DNA from: Bolinopsis microptera | Lineage: Eukaryota > Ctenophora > Tentaculata > Lobata > Bolinopsidae | Reading direction: 5' to 3' | DNA length: 64,000 bases | Assembly: GCF_026151205.1 (NCBI RefSeq) | Contig: NC_087078.1 | Location: 10,062,675-10,126,674, forward strand | Shown here: piece by piece, positions 52,669 through 63,532 of the stretch | Layout: the number at the start of each line of letters is the position of its first letter | How positions within the stretch are numbered: the first letter of the stretch is position 1 | Program-made: the position numbers and the translations under genes | Notes under the pieces: generated by a model | Told to the model about the DNA's origin: nothing | Databases searched by the model: none | What the model saw: only the letters and a program-made list of their open reading frames with translations

Positions 52669-53377
52669 TTCACATCTGTAGTGGGCATCACACTTACCAT
52701 TGCATACAGTAGACTGGTACACTACCTGGCCGCTCCTCAGCTGCACTGTGGTTCTTGCTTCATTCGCATAAGCACACAACTCCTCTGGTAGATCTAGATT
52801 ATAACAGCCTAGTCTAGATTTCGATTGGTTAGGTATCGATATTGACTGGTATTGCTTACAAGGTTTATCAAAACAAATCCTGTCAGATGAGATCGTGCAG
52901 ACGGGGAGATCTCCAGTGTACCACACTTTCTCTTTCACTTTCTCTTTCACTTTCTGTTCAGTTGTACAAACATATTTGTTGCAAAGTGTTGCGGAGTCCA
53001 TTGCTATATCCTGGGATTTCCCAAAACCACAGGCTTGGTAGAAATGAGGGTCGTTGTCACAGACTTTATCGAAATTAGCGAAGTTGGTAGTTTGATCAAG
53101 GGTTATGTAGAGAGTGTCAGAGTAGGGGCACTGGAGTACTGTCATACCCAGATCTTCAAAGCACACTCTCTTAAGGAAGTTATTCCTCTCAACTATCGGA
53201 CATGATCCACTAAATGTACCGCAAAACAAATATGTAATTCGTTGTATCTGGTTGTTAATAGTGTGTTCTATCTTGTTAATGCTATAGAACGTGCTTGCAT
53301 TGTGGCTAACATTGCGGTTAACATTGTGGCTTACATTGTGGTCCGCTGGGCAGGAGATGTTGTTGAAAGTGAACATG
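52669..53377 (-). pseudogene. Receptor gene fragment (internal piece of copy 3)
   Basis: This 709-bp segment matches 56610-57318 of copy 3 at a constant offset of 3,941 bp, including its private LCAYANEART and KEKVKEKV features. It starts in the SRCR-like region and ends in the Cys-rich region, with no LDLa or TM segments. Both edges are abrupt. One joins receptor 3'-flank sequence (ending ctacgaa at 52668), the other joins a foldback-repeat fragment at 53378. An open frame of 264 codons crosses the piece, but its first 14 or so and last 16 or so codons come from unrelated repeat DNA, so it is not a gene in its own right. Together with the flanking direct repeat (52295-52668 and 53383-53757) it records a local tandem duplication. 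Confidence 0.85.
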
Positions 53378-53382
53378 TCCAT

Positions 53383-53757
53383 TGTCCCTACATTAGTACT
53401 AAATAGGAATATCGTCAAACTTATTTGTTCGAATCTTTTGAGCGTTTTAAACGTTTTTTACCATTTCTTTTTAAAAGGTTTGTTCTCACTGTACGCACAG
53501 TTTTTGTGTTTCAATGTAACAACATCGTATTCATGATCTCAAATTATTTGTAATATAGTTAAAAGTATTAAAACAGTTGTTACCATGGTTACTAATTTTA
53601 AAAACTCAATTGAGGACGATCGTAGGGAGTCTGATCTAGTTAGTAAGTAACACTGTTTGTATTATCATTATCAGAAATGACGAAAACATGTGTCACCACA
53701 CTGTACATGAATTAAGTATATTCCCAAAAAAAAACAGCAAAGAAAAATATCTACGAA
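53383..53757. repeat. Direct repeat, second copy
   Basis: Second copy of 52295-52668. It leads into the genuine 3' flank of receptor copy 3 (53758-53921), which resembles 1-166 and 28170-28350. Confidence 0.9.
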
Positions 53758-53921
53758 TTTTTTTTCAACGCAGCTGCAAACGATTTAGTATAACAAATAA
53801 ATATCTTACGAATTCTTTGATCGGTCTAATAAACGTGCATCATTATGTAAGTTTGAGGAAAGTAAACTCATTTAGTAAAGTTCATTTCAGTTCTACTTCT
53901 TTTGAATAGTGTTCATGTTAC

Positions 53922-56900
53922 TCATTTCAATTCAACGACGCTCCCTTTCGCTTCGGTAGATAGTTGATTAGGCAATATCCTCGGGTCCTTTCTATTTCTG
54001 GTGAAAATCCATGCCACATTTTTGCAAGATCTACTCCACAAGTCACTGAAAAACTCATTGTATAACACAGGGTTAATTACAGAGTTGATGGGTAGAAATA
54101 CTATTGATATGATAGGATAGTGGGGGGTTGCGTCAATAATAGCACCAGAATGCAGACAGCAAACTATGGTTACTGGCAACCAGCACAGCAGATTCGTGGA
54201 AATAATGACGGATATTTTCTGTTGCAACCGTCTGTTCCGTTTCCTTACCTCTTGGCCTGTATGGGATGTATCCTGGGTAAGGACCCTGGAAGAAGCTTTA
54301 GTGATCGTGTTTATCAGAATATAACACACAGAGATTATAACAAAGCAGATTATGTTCATTGTTAAGATAGTCCACGTGTAGATACGCTGAGGGTCATCCT
54401 CTTTAACTAGGAATTTAAAGAGGCAGACTCCTTCATTTCCGTAGAATTCAAGCTTCCTCCGGCCGAGTGTATCACCTCCGTAATCATTAGAAAACATTCC
54501 GTTCACAAGGTCATTTATAGCTGCCCACTTGAGAGAATCCCCCTTTATATTCCCGTAGTACCCTTGCAACACGCTCAGATGGATTTCTTTTCTAGGAGCT
54601 CCAATAAACAATCTCGCTGAAGGGTCATAGGTCATACCATTGACAAAGAAGTCTTCAAACTGTTCTAGCAGCGGCGCTACAGCTATGATGACTGACATCA
54701 GAACGATGATAGATACAAGGAGGAAGATTCTGAGGATGGCTCGCTTGTTCACTCTGCAACTAATCATAGACCCATTCTTTATCTCCGCCAATCTAGCTAG
54801 ACCGAGATTTGTCATGGTAACCAGAGAGATCTGGTAACCAACAGTGCTGATAACACCGATCAAGGAACAATGAGCACTAGTGAGCCATTCCAGTCTCTCA
54901 ATACAGTAGCTACTCCCGTACACTATCGTGTCCATTACCGCTATATTCATCAGGTAAACTCCTGTAAGCAGATCTCCTATGTTTATGAGAAGTATCAGCA
55001 TTTTGTTGTTTAGAGCTGCTTTTGACATTTTATCATTGAAATCAGTTGAAGTTTTGAATATTGTAGTGAGGTTGAGAACTATGGCCAGGAGAGCTAGAAC
55101 CCAACATAGGACCTTGAGAAACATGTTCTGTAGGATATCCTTCCCGCAGTCAGAGTTACATTCATCAGAGAAGTCCTGACAATCTGTGTTTCCATCACAC
55201 TTCTCAGTAATGGGGATCAGCTGATCTTTAGATTTACACTGAAACACGTTAGTGCAGTTCTCTTCATCAGAGCCGTCCCCACAATCATTCACCACATTGC
55301 AGACTTGGTTATAGTTTAAGCAAATGTTATTCTCACAGCGGAAGTAATCGTTTTTGTAATGATTACCTGATTTAGTGACGAACGAAATGAAAGAATTGTC
55401 AGCCACAGTATATACTCTGTTAAGATATTGCTGAGGACAAGAATTGTATTGGATCTTGTTTTTCAAGGGGCAAATAGAGTCTTCACAATACCCTGCACAA
55501 CTCAGTGTCACGTAGATTTCTCCGAAGGTATGATCGCAGTTGATGGTTTTATTAGGAAGGAAAATTGTTAAAACTGATTTGACTCCGAAGACCTCCATGC
55601 CTGATAGATTGACTTCACTGACAACGCATTGCCCTGCAATCTCCTGCAGGCTCTCAAGACCAGGCAAGCAATACAAGAAAACTTTCTCAATTCCCGCTGC
55701 TTTATTAACAGTTAATGCGTTGTTAAATGTGGATGTGATAATATGTGAGCTCTTACAGATCCCTTCCTCGTTCCCACAGGTATCAATACCATCACAGAGA
55801 TCTTTAAACTCTACGAAGGCTGTCAGGTCGTTCCTGCAAAGGAGGACCTCCTCACAGGGTTGATTAACTGACACTACATTGCGCTTAGTCCGACCAATAC
55901 CACAAGTTTGCCACCCATCCTCCTCATCAATCCCGTCTAAACAGTCCTCCACCCCGTCCCCCACCCACTCAAGAGGTATTTCCAGTGCCTGCTCGTGCTT
56001 GTAGGCTCGGTGACACACCTTCTTTGTCATGGTGCGGCAGATGGCTAATGTCTCATCAGTCCTATCAAGACAATCCTCAATTTTATCACACATTTTGTGT
56101 TTATGTATCTCACAAGTTGCAGATAATGTTTCACAGATTTGGTCTATGCCACTGTCACATAACGAGGGGACCCTCAGTTGGCCATGGCATACAAAATATT
56201 CGGATATGGTTGATATATACCCGCCCACTTCACACGTCACTTTTGACCGGTTGGGATCCGTGCAGTTTGTCTGGTCCAGGAAGTTTTTACACACTGGGAT
56301 CATGTATGGCTCAGCGTAAATGTCAATTCCCCAGAGGGCAGTACATCTCGTCCTGTTCAGAATGGACACCACCCAACTGGAAGCAGTCTGTTCTCTAAAT
56401 GAACCGGTGAACTTGTGGCATTTTTCGTGGCTTGCCGAGGACTCAAGATCTGGACACTTTATTTCTACCTCATATTTTGTCAAGCACAGGTGAGAGTCCT
56501 GCCCGTTGCAGACATATTCGTACACATCACTTGGTTTAACGTAATTAAAGTTGTGACGGTGACCAACACAGTACACACCGTACAGGTAACCGCCACAGAA
56601 AGCTTCGTCTTCACATCTGTAGTGGGCATCACACTTACCATTGCATACAGTAGACTGGTACACTACCTGGCCGCTCCTCAGCTGCACTGTGGTTCTTGCT
56701 TCATTCGCATAAGCACACAACTCCTCTGGTAGATCTAGATTATAACAGCCTAGTCTAGATTTCGATTGGTTAGGTATCGATATTGACTGGTATTGCTTAC
56801 AAGGTTTATCAAAACAAATCCTGTCAGATGAGATCGTGCAGACGGGGAGATCTCCAGTGTACCACACTTTCTCTTTCACTTTCTCTTTCACTTTCTGTTC

Positions 56901-57527
56901 AGTTGTACAAACATATTTGTTGCAAAGTGTTGCGGAGTCCATTGCTATATCCTGGGATTTCCCAAAACCACAGGCTTGGTAGAAATGAGGGTCGTTGTCA
57001 CAGACTTTATCGAAATTAGCGAAGTTGGTAGTTTGATCAAGGGTTATGTAGAGAGTGTCAGAGTAGGGGCACTGGAGTACTGTCATACCCAGATCTTCAA
57101 AGCACACTCTCTTAAGGAAGTTATTCCTCTCAACTATCGGACATGATCCACTAAATGTACCGCAAAACAAATATGTAATTCGTTGTATCTGGTTGTTAAT
57201 AGTGTGTTCTATCTTGTTAATGCTATAGAACGTGCTTGCATTGTGGCTAACATTGCGGTTAACATTGTGGCTTACATTGTGGTCCGCTGGGCAGGAGATG
57301 TTGTTGAAAGTGAACATGGAGTTACCTAGCGTAGACTTAGAGTAGGGGCTGGGTTGTGCCAGCCAGCTGATTGCGTGGTTGTATCCCATTGTTCGGCAGA
57401 GGTGGTCAGGCAAACAGTCCTCTCCGTATGCTTCAAGGCTGTTCAGAACAGGCCCCCAGCTTTGGTCCATCTGAACGATCAGCATGCCAAAACCGTTCGT
57501 TGTTTGGAGCCCCTTGCCGTTAAGCAA
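53922..57527 (-). CDS. SRCR/LDLa-module 7TM receptor, copy 3
   Basis: Third complete paralogue, 1,201 residues, with uninterrupted SRCR-like, Cys-rich, LDLa and 7TM segments. It shares the expanded Asn/His/Val-Ser tract with copy 2. It carries its own duplicated KEKVKEKV motif near residue 210 and reads LCAYANEART where the others read LCAGTNEART. One LDLa module has DCLDRTDE instead of DCLDGTDE, a change next to the calcium-site acidic residues. The tail ends KGSVVELK. The TM core is nearly identical to copy 1, so most divergence is extracellular or at the extreme C-terminus. Like the others, the exon has no in-frame ATG or signal peptide at its 5' edge. A 709-bp stretch of exactly this copy is re-used in the fragment at 52669-53377, which dates that rearrangement after copy 3 separated. 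Confidence 0.88.
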   Translation of the reverse strand: MLNGKGLQTTNGFGMLIVQMDQSWGPVLNSLEAYGEDCLPDHLCRTMGYNHAISWLAQPSPYSKSTLGNSMFTFNNISCPADHNVSHNVNRNVSHNASTFYSINKIEHTINNQIQRITYLFCGTFSGSCPIVERNNFLKRVCFEDLGMTVLQCPYSDTLYITLDQTTNFANFDKVCDNDPHFYQACGFGKSQDIAMDSATLCNKYVCTTEQKVKEKVKEKVWYTGDLPVCTISSDRICFDKPCKQYQSISIPNQSKSRLGCYNLDLPEELCAYANEARTTVQLRSGQVVYQSTVCNGKCDAHYRCEDEAFCGGYLYGVYCVGHRHNFNYVKPSDVYEYVCNGQDSHLCLTKYEVEIKCPDLESSASHEKCHKFTGSFREQTASSWVVSILNRTRCTALWGIDIYAEPYMIPVCKNFLDQTNCTDPNRSKVTCEVGGYISTISEYFVCHGQLRVPSLCDSGIDQICETLSATCEIHKHKMCDKIEDCLDRTDETLAICRTMTKKVCHRAYKHEQALEIPLEWVGDGVEDCLDGIDEEDGWQTCGIGRTKRNVVSVNQPCEEVLLCRNDLTAFVEFKDLCDGIDTCGNEEGICKSSHIITSTFNNALTVNKAAGIEKVFLYCLPGLESLQEIAGQCVVSEVNLSGMEVFGVKSVLTIFLPNKTINCDHTFGEIYVTLSCAGYCEDSICPLKNKIQYNSCPQQYLNRVYTVADNSFISFVTKSGNHYKNDYFRCENNICLNYNQVCNVVNDCGDGSDEENCTNVFQCKSKDQLIPITEKCDGNTDCQDFSDECNSDCGKDILQNMFLKVLCWVLALLAIVLNLTTIFKTSTDFNDKMSKAALNNKMLILLINIGDLLTGVYLMNIAVMDTIVYGSSYCIERLEWLTSAHCSLIGVISTVGYQISLVTMTNLGLARLAEIKNGSMISCRVNKRAILRIFLLVSIIVLMSVIIAVAPLLEQFEDFFVNGMTYDPSARLFIGAPRKEIHLSVLQGYYGNIKGDSLKWAAINDLVNGMFSNDYGGDTLGRRKLEFYGNEGVCLFKFLVKEDDPQRIYTWTILTMNIICFVIISVCYILINTITKASSRVLTQDTSHTGQEVRKRNRRLQQKISVIISTNLLCWLPVTIVCCLHSGAIIDATPHYPIISIVFLPINSVINPVLYNEFFSDLWSRSCKNVAWIFTRNRKDPRILPNQLSTEAKGSVVELK

Positions 57528-58277
57528 ATAGAACTTTGCGTTGCCTGAGTGAAGAGGTTTTTGGAAATTGATTTCGTTCTCTATTTCTGCACGATAAAAA
57601 GAAGGTCGGATTACTCAAATTTACTCCCGATAACATGTTAATTGTTAGTAGGATATTAGTAGTAAATGCATCATATACTACTCATGTTCTAACAGCAGAT
57701 TTTAGGTGAGTATACGTTAGAGTAACATGCCGATGAGGGTAGGGGGGATGTCATAAAATAGCATAAATGTCAATTTACCCAAACGTTTTTCTATTTTCTC
57801 CATTGAAATTTGTGCAATTTTAATTGTCCCCCCTTCTACGTATACATTTTCAAAATTTTCAAAACATTTTGTTCTTCAAATATGATAAAATCAGTACTAA
57901 TCGGTTAGTGTTACCGATTAGAAGCCATCCTAGGTTTGTTATAATACTATAATACCTTCGCTGCTGAGTGCTGAGCTGAGCGCGATAATTCCCGACAGCT
58001 TGCTGGAGGGAACGCGCGGGCACGAAACAGCGACGGTATTATATTTTATAATATTAATACATTCCGGTTCCGATTGAAAGGGGTGTAATGCGCTCCTAAT
58101 TCAAGAAAATTATTGTGAAAAGGCCCTTTGGGTATGAAATTGATCTGAATCGGTGTATTGTTGGACGCTGATTCCGAATCACCCCCCATGACGTAGGGTA
58201 AAAATGCTTCCCTGGAGAGTTATGGGCAAAAAACCGTTTTGGTCACGTGACAGGCTAGTAAAACATGAATTCGATTG

Positions 58278-58330
58278 TTTAGGGCTCGGGTTAGGGTTAG
58301 GGTAAGGGTTGTGGTGAGGGTTATGGATAG
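58278..58330 (+). repeat. Degenerate TTAGGG-like tract
   Basis: gggttagggttagggtaagg followed by gttgtggtgagggttatgga; continues after the inserted piece at 58930-58980 with ggttagggttagggttggga. Interstitial. Confidence 0.75.
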
Positions 58331-58687
58331 TAGGTAGTGCGCCATCGACAGTGAGCCGCGCGTGCCGACTGTAGGATGGTTTTTTAGCGCTAATTTCGGC
58401 CAGCACAATTTTCTTCACACAAATAGATATTAAGTATCCTTCCCGACCTCCGATTGCAACAAAAATTGGAAAGCTTACTCATAGACTTACAAGGAAGGTG
58501 TCCGAAAAGTTTAAAGCATATCCAACCATCAGACATTATGTTACAGCTAAAAGCAGCGTATATTTTGCCCCATTTTGATCACTATATCAACTCCGATATC
58601 CACCAAATTTTTCGGACAGTTGTGAAAGCCCTATTGGAAGGTCGTCGCCAATTTTCAGAATGATCTCATTCAAGGAACTAGGAAGAT

Positions 58688-59746
58688 ATATCCAAATAAT
58701 ACGACAAAAATCAACGAATTTGGTTAAATTTGGTCAAATTACGCGACTTTTATAGCAAATTTTGCTCCAAAAGCCGCGCACCATCAAATATGGCACCTAG
58801 GCGAAACTCACTGATCTTTTCAAAAAGGTACGACAAATTTGGTATTGTGAAAATTCTCACAGTCTCTAGAAAACAATGGTACAAAAAATTTTAAAATCCG
58901 AGCAAGTTTATTTTTATGGTGCACCCCCTATGGATAGCTTTGAGGTTATGGTTAGGGTTAGGGTTGGGATTAGGGTTTATGTAAAACCGTTTTGTACGGC
59001 TGCAAAACCGTAAAAACCAAAGTCACGTGAAATTTTTGGGCGAGCGAATTAGTAAAAGCCCTCTCTCCCCCCAAATTTTTCACGGACATAATTCTCGCTC
59101 ATGACCGCCCAAGAATTTCCAAAACATTGTGAACATTTTTAGTGATTTTTAAATAAGTATTTTACTCTTTTTCTGAACTCTAGAATCAAAGTCATAGTGA
59201 TCATGGTGTTATAACTTACGTTCTTTAAGTTTAACTTACTGTTATGTTGATTGAATATAGAGTGAATGTGACTGAGGAGTGATTAACGGGTGTAATGTGA
59301 TACGTGCGCATGATACAATATAGTGTCTAATATATAGAACGCCAGTGTTATTTGTTTTACAACTTGCCGCCAGCCAGTCTGAGTCTATGCTGATAATACC
59401 TTCGCTTCCTTGCGGAAAAAATGTGCAAATTATCAGCTCTCGGTGTCCCCGAGTTTTAGTGGATATAATTTCCGGAAGGTATTATAATTTATATCTACAA
59501 AACAGTAGGGGGCCGGGTGCACGATAAAAATAAACTTGCTCGGATTTTAAAAATGTGTGTACCATTGTTTTCTAGAGACTGTGAGAATTTTCAGAATACC
59601 AAATTTGTCATACCTTTTTGGAATGATCAGTGAGTTTCGCCTAAGTGCTATATTTGATGGTGCGCGGCTTTAGAAGCAAAATCAGTTGTAAAAGTCGCGT
59701 AATTTGACGAAATTTGTTGATTTTTGGCGTATTATTTTGTCATATC
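58688..59746. repeat. Inverted repeat inside the copy-3 flank
   Basis: 58688-58928 is a diverged reverse complement of about 59515-59746 (AAACAATGGTAC, CAAATATGGCACCTAGGCGA). The right arm is the normal flank sequence, so the left arm is the added piece; it lies between two degenerate TTAGGG tracts. Confidence 0.75.
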
Positions 59747-60333
59747 TTCGGTTTCTGATCATGAATCATGCTGAACATTTGCCAGAACCTTCCAATCATA
59801 CTTAACTACCGAACCTAAATTAGTTGGGAGAGATTGGCCTTGAATAAGAGGTCTGAAAATGACAAAATAGGTATAAATTCGTTGATAACTCAAATTCTGA
59901 CCATCGAAATTGCTCAAACTAATTTAGGTTCAGTAAAACATAAGTGTTTACGTAAGCTTTCATTTGGTCAGCTTACATAAATACATTCAATGGCGCACGG
60001 CCTAACAACAGCTTTATGCTGATTGCTAAATGATATACAAATGCGGGAGGGGGAATGGATGTCAAAACCAACTAGGGTCTAAAATGACCGAAATTTGGAA
60101 TTATATGTCCACACAAATATAAAACAATAATAAGGTATACTTACTACTGGATACAGTGGGAGAAGAGTTTAGCAGTATCATTAGCATCCTCATCAGTAGC
60201 ATCCTCATCAGTAGCATCCTCATCAGTAGCATAATTCCGTAACTCTTCAGTGGCAGAGGGAGTGCAGCTGTCAGTTCAAACTTCAAATAACATATTTGAC
60301 CAAAACCCATAATCATGGGTAGAGTGAACCGCT

Positions 60334-63300
60334 GCCCTTATATTCACAACACTATTTACCCCCTATACTATTATATCCCCTTTATTGTTTTCCAGGCATT
60401 AAGACTCATCGAAAGTAGTTCAGCAGGTATATTTAAGTTCAAAACATTCTAATTCAATGTTAAAGATGACAGGAATAAGAAATAGTTATGTGGAGGTTTT
60501 TAAGAAATTTGCGCAAAATACGCGCCAGCATGTTATACGAAATTAGGTAAAAAACCCAAAATCGCCATATTCAGGTGCCTTAAAAACCATGTTAAAATTG
60601 AGTTAGAGATCTGAAACTTTGCAGGGCGTCTAGACCTTGTCCAAATCGACTGTAAACAAAATTTCATGTTTCAGGAGTATCGGGAAGTGGGTTTTCTGGA
60701 ACCCCTGTTTTACAACAGATTGTCGTGAAGCTATATATATATATATATATGTATGTATAGACGCTTTTGCAGTAAATTGTAGCCTACATTTAAGTGTCCG
60801 TAGATTCAAAAGTATAAAAGATACAGTCATTTCGAACCACAGGTTTTAAAGATAATCGTTTATACTTTAGTTTATTTTATATTGAAAAATAATTTATTGT
60901 CATCATCATCACTTGATGACGTCATCAATTTAAGTGTTTTTAAAACTTGATTTTTGACAAAATAACAACTTTTCGAATCGATTTTACACCATTAAAAAGT
61001 AATTTTATTCAAAATCTGAGGACATTTTCATCTTAGATAATTGTTCAAGCATTCTGAAAATCTACCGGAAAAGTTTCCTACCTTACTCCTTCATTAAGAT
61101 ATTCGCTATTGAAGTTAGTGCTTTTTTAAGGAATAATTTTATAAAAACACAAAAGTTGTGAATTAGTATTCTCTGGTGTTGGGCCATCTGTTGGGTTGTG
61201 GAGCTCAATTTTGCTTCTTAAAGGTATAAATTGTGTTATAGGCCAGTTTTAAAGTTAAAAATCGAAAAGTTGCACACGTGGGGACACGCCCAAATTGATT
61301 TAAAATAGCTAAAATCACTGAAAATTGTTATTTTCACAATTTTTATCAACTTTGGAGTCCCGTTGTGATCCAAGTTCTTTTTGAAATCTTCTGAAACTTT
61401 GCATGCATATCAAACTATATATTAAATACCACTTTGCAAAAATTTATGGTGATTCAATATTGTATGCGCACGCAACGTCCGCTCAAAGTTTGCACGTGCG
61501 AAAGGTAAGAATTTTGCTCATTTGTTATTTCGAATATATTCTGCTTTCCCACGATATTTAAATGGCATTATATATGAATTAAATGCCAACTTGAATGAGT
61601 AAAAAGTGCCATATTCAGTCTGTTATCGACTGATAAACCTACCTGAACACAAGGAAACGTTTTCAAAGGTAAAATTTCAAAATCGTTGAAATTACCTCCT
61701 TATCAATGAAGTTTCGACTGTGTAAATTATCCTGACATTATAATCAAAAAGAGATGATATTTGACCAAAACCCATAATCATGGGTAGAGTGAACCGCTGC
61801 CAGTGTCTCTCTTTTCCAAACAAAAGGAAATGATATTACTTTGAGGAACCGTCCGCAAATGCAAATTGATACCGAGAATGAAATCGGTCGCTCGCTTTTC
61901 CCATTCAATAAGCTTTATTACAATACGTAAGCCGTGAATGAATGGGAAAAGCGAGCGACCGATTTCATTCTCGGTATCAATTTGCATTTGCGGACGGTTC
62001 CTCAAATTAATATCATTTTCTTTTGTTTGGAAAAGAGAGACACTGGCAGCGGTTCACTCTACCCATGATTATGGGTTTTGGTCAAATATCATCTCTTTTT
62101 GATTATAATGTCAGGATAATTTACACAGTCGAAACTTAATAAAGAGGTAATTTCAACGATTTCGAAATTTTACCTTTGAAAACGTTTCCTTGTGTTTAGG
62201 TAGGCATATCTGTCAATAACAGACTGAATATAGCACTTTTTACTCATTCAAGTTGGCATTAAATTCATATATAATGCCATTTAAATATCGTGGGAAAGCA
62301 GAATATATTCGAAATCACGAATGAGCAAAATTCTCACCTTTCGCACGTGCAAACTTTGAGCGGACGTTGCGTGCGCATAAAATATTGAATCACCATAAAT
62401 TTTTGCATAGTGTTATTTAATATATAGTTTGATAAGCATGAAAAGTTTCAGAAGATTTCAAAAAGAACTTGGATCACAACGGGACTCCAAAGTTGGTAAA
62501 AATCGTGAAAATAACAATTTTCAGTGATTTTAGCTATTTTAAATGAATTTGGGCGTGTCCCCACGTGTGCAACTTTTCGATTTTCAACTTTAAAACTAGC
62601 CTATAACACAATTTAGACCTTTAGGAAGCAAAATTGAGCTCCACAACCCAAGGGATGGCCCAACACCAGAGAATACTAATTCACAACTTTTGTGTTTTTA
62701 TAAAATTATTCTTCAAAAAAGCACTAACTTCAATAGCGAATATCTTTATGAAGGAGCAAGGTAGGAAAACTTTCCGGTAGATTTTCGGAATGCTTGAACA
62801 ATTATCTAAGATGAAAATGTCCTCAGATTTTGAATAAAATTACTCCTTAATGGTTTAAAATCGATTTGAAAAGTTGTTATTTTGTCAAAAATCAAGTTTT
62901 GAAAACACTTAAATTGATGACGTCATCAAGTGATGATGATGACGATAAATTATTTTTCGATATAATGTCAACTAAAGTATAAACAATTATCTTTAAAACC
63001 TGTGGTTCGAAATGACTGTATCTTTTATACTTTTGAATCTACGGACACTTAAATGTAGGCTACAATTTACTGCAAAAGCGTCTATACATACATATATATA
63101 TATATATATAGCTTCACGACAATCTGTTGTAAAACAGGGGTTCCAGAAAACCCACTTCCCGATACTCCTGCAACATGAAATTTTTTTTACAGTCGATTTG
63201 GACAAGGTCTAGACGCTCTGCAAAGTTTCAGATCTCTAACTCAATTTTAACATGGTTTTTAAGGCACCTGAATATGGCGATTTTGGGTTTTTTACCTAAT

Positions 63301-63508
63301 TTCGTATAACATGCTGGCGCGTATTTTGCGCAAATTTCTTTAAAACCTCCACATAACTATTTCTTATTCCTGTCATCTTTAACATTGAATTAGAATGTTT
63401 TGAACTTAAATATACCTGCTGAACTACTTTCGATGAGTCTTAATGCCTGGAAAACAATAAAGGGGATATAATAGTATAGGGGGTACATAGTGTTGTGAAT
63501 ATAAGGGC
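60334..63508. mobile_element. 3.2-kb palindromic insertion in copy-3 flank
   Basis: Ends GCCCTTATATTCACAACACT and its complement. The arms (about 60334-61909 and 61938-63508) pair along their length with scattered mismatches and indels, clearly more than in the 37-42 kb palindrome. The inner 150 bp of each arm (CCCATAATCATGGGTAGAGT to GATTTCATTCTCGG) is ordinary flank sequence also present at 42618-42775 and 63846-64000. Copies 1 and 2 lack the whole insert between acatat and cttgtgataaaag. Frames inside (about 70 codons, with atatat runs) are mirrored and have no homology. No transposase seen. Confidence 0.82.
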
Positions 63509-63532
63509 AACGGTTATGCTTGCCAGCATTGT

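Larger units (their letters stand above)
57600..60294. repeat. Upstream flank of receptor copy 3
   Basis: Same block as upstream of copies 1 and 2, extended by private DNA at 58330-58930 and 59058-59285. Small frames here are not conserved. The 15-bp minisatellite is at about 60182-60231 and is uninterrupted. Confidence 0.75.

Noticed and set aside
52624-53418. 264-codon frame as a short secreted receptor form
   Set aside because: Its ends are repeat DNA, no signal peptide exists and both junctions are rearrangement breakpoints.
60637-63205. About 70-codon frames mirrored in the second palindrome
   Set aside because: Frames pass through an (AT)n run giving YIYIYV and show no homology; conservation is due to the inverted duplication.
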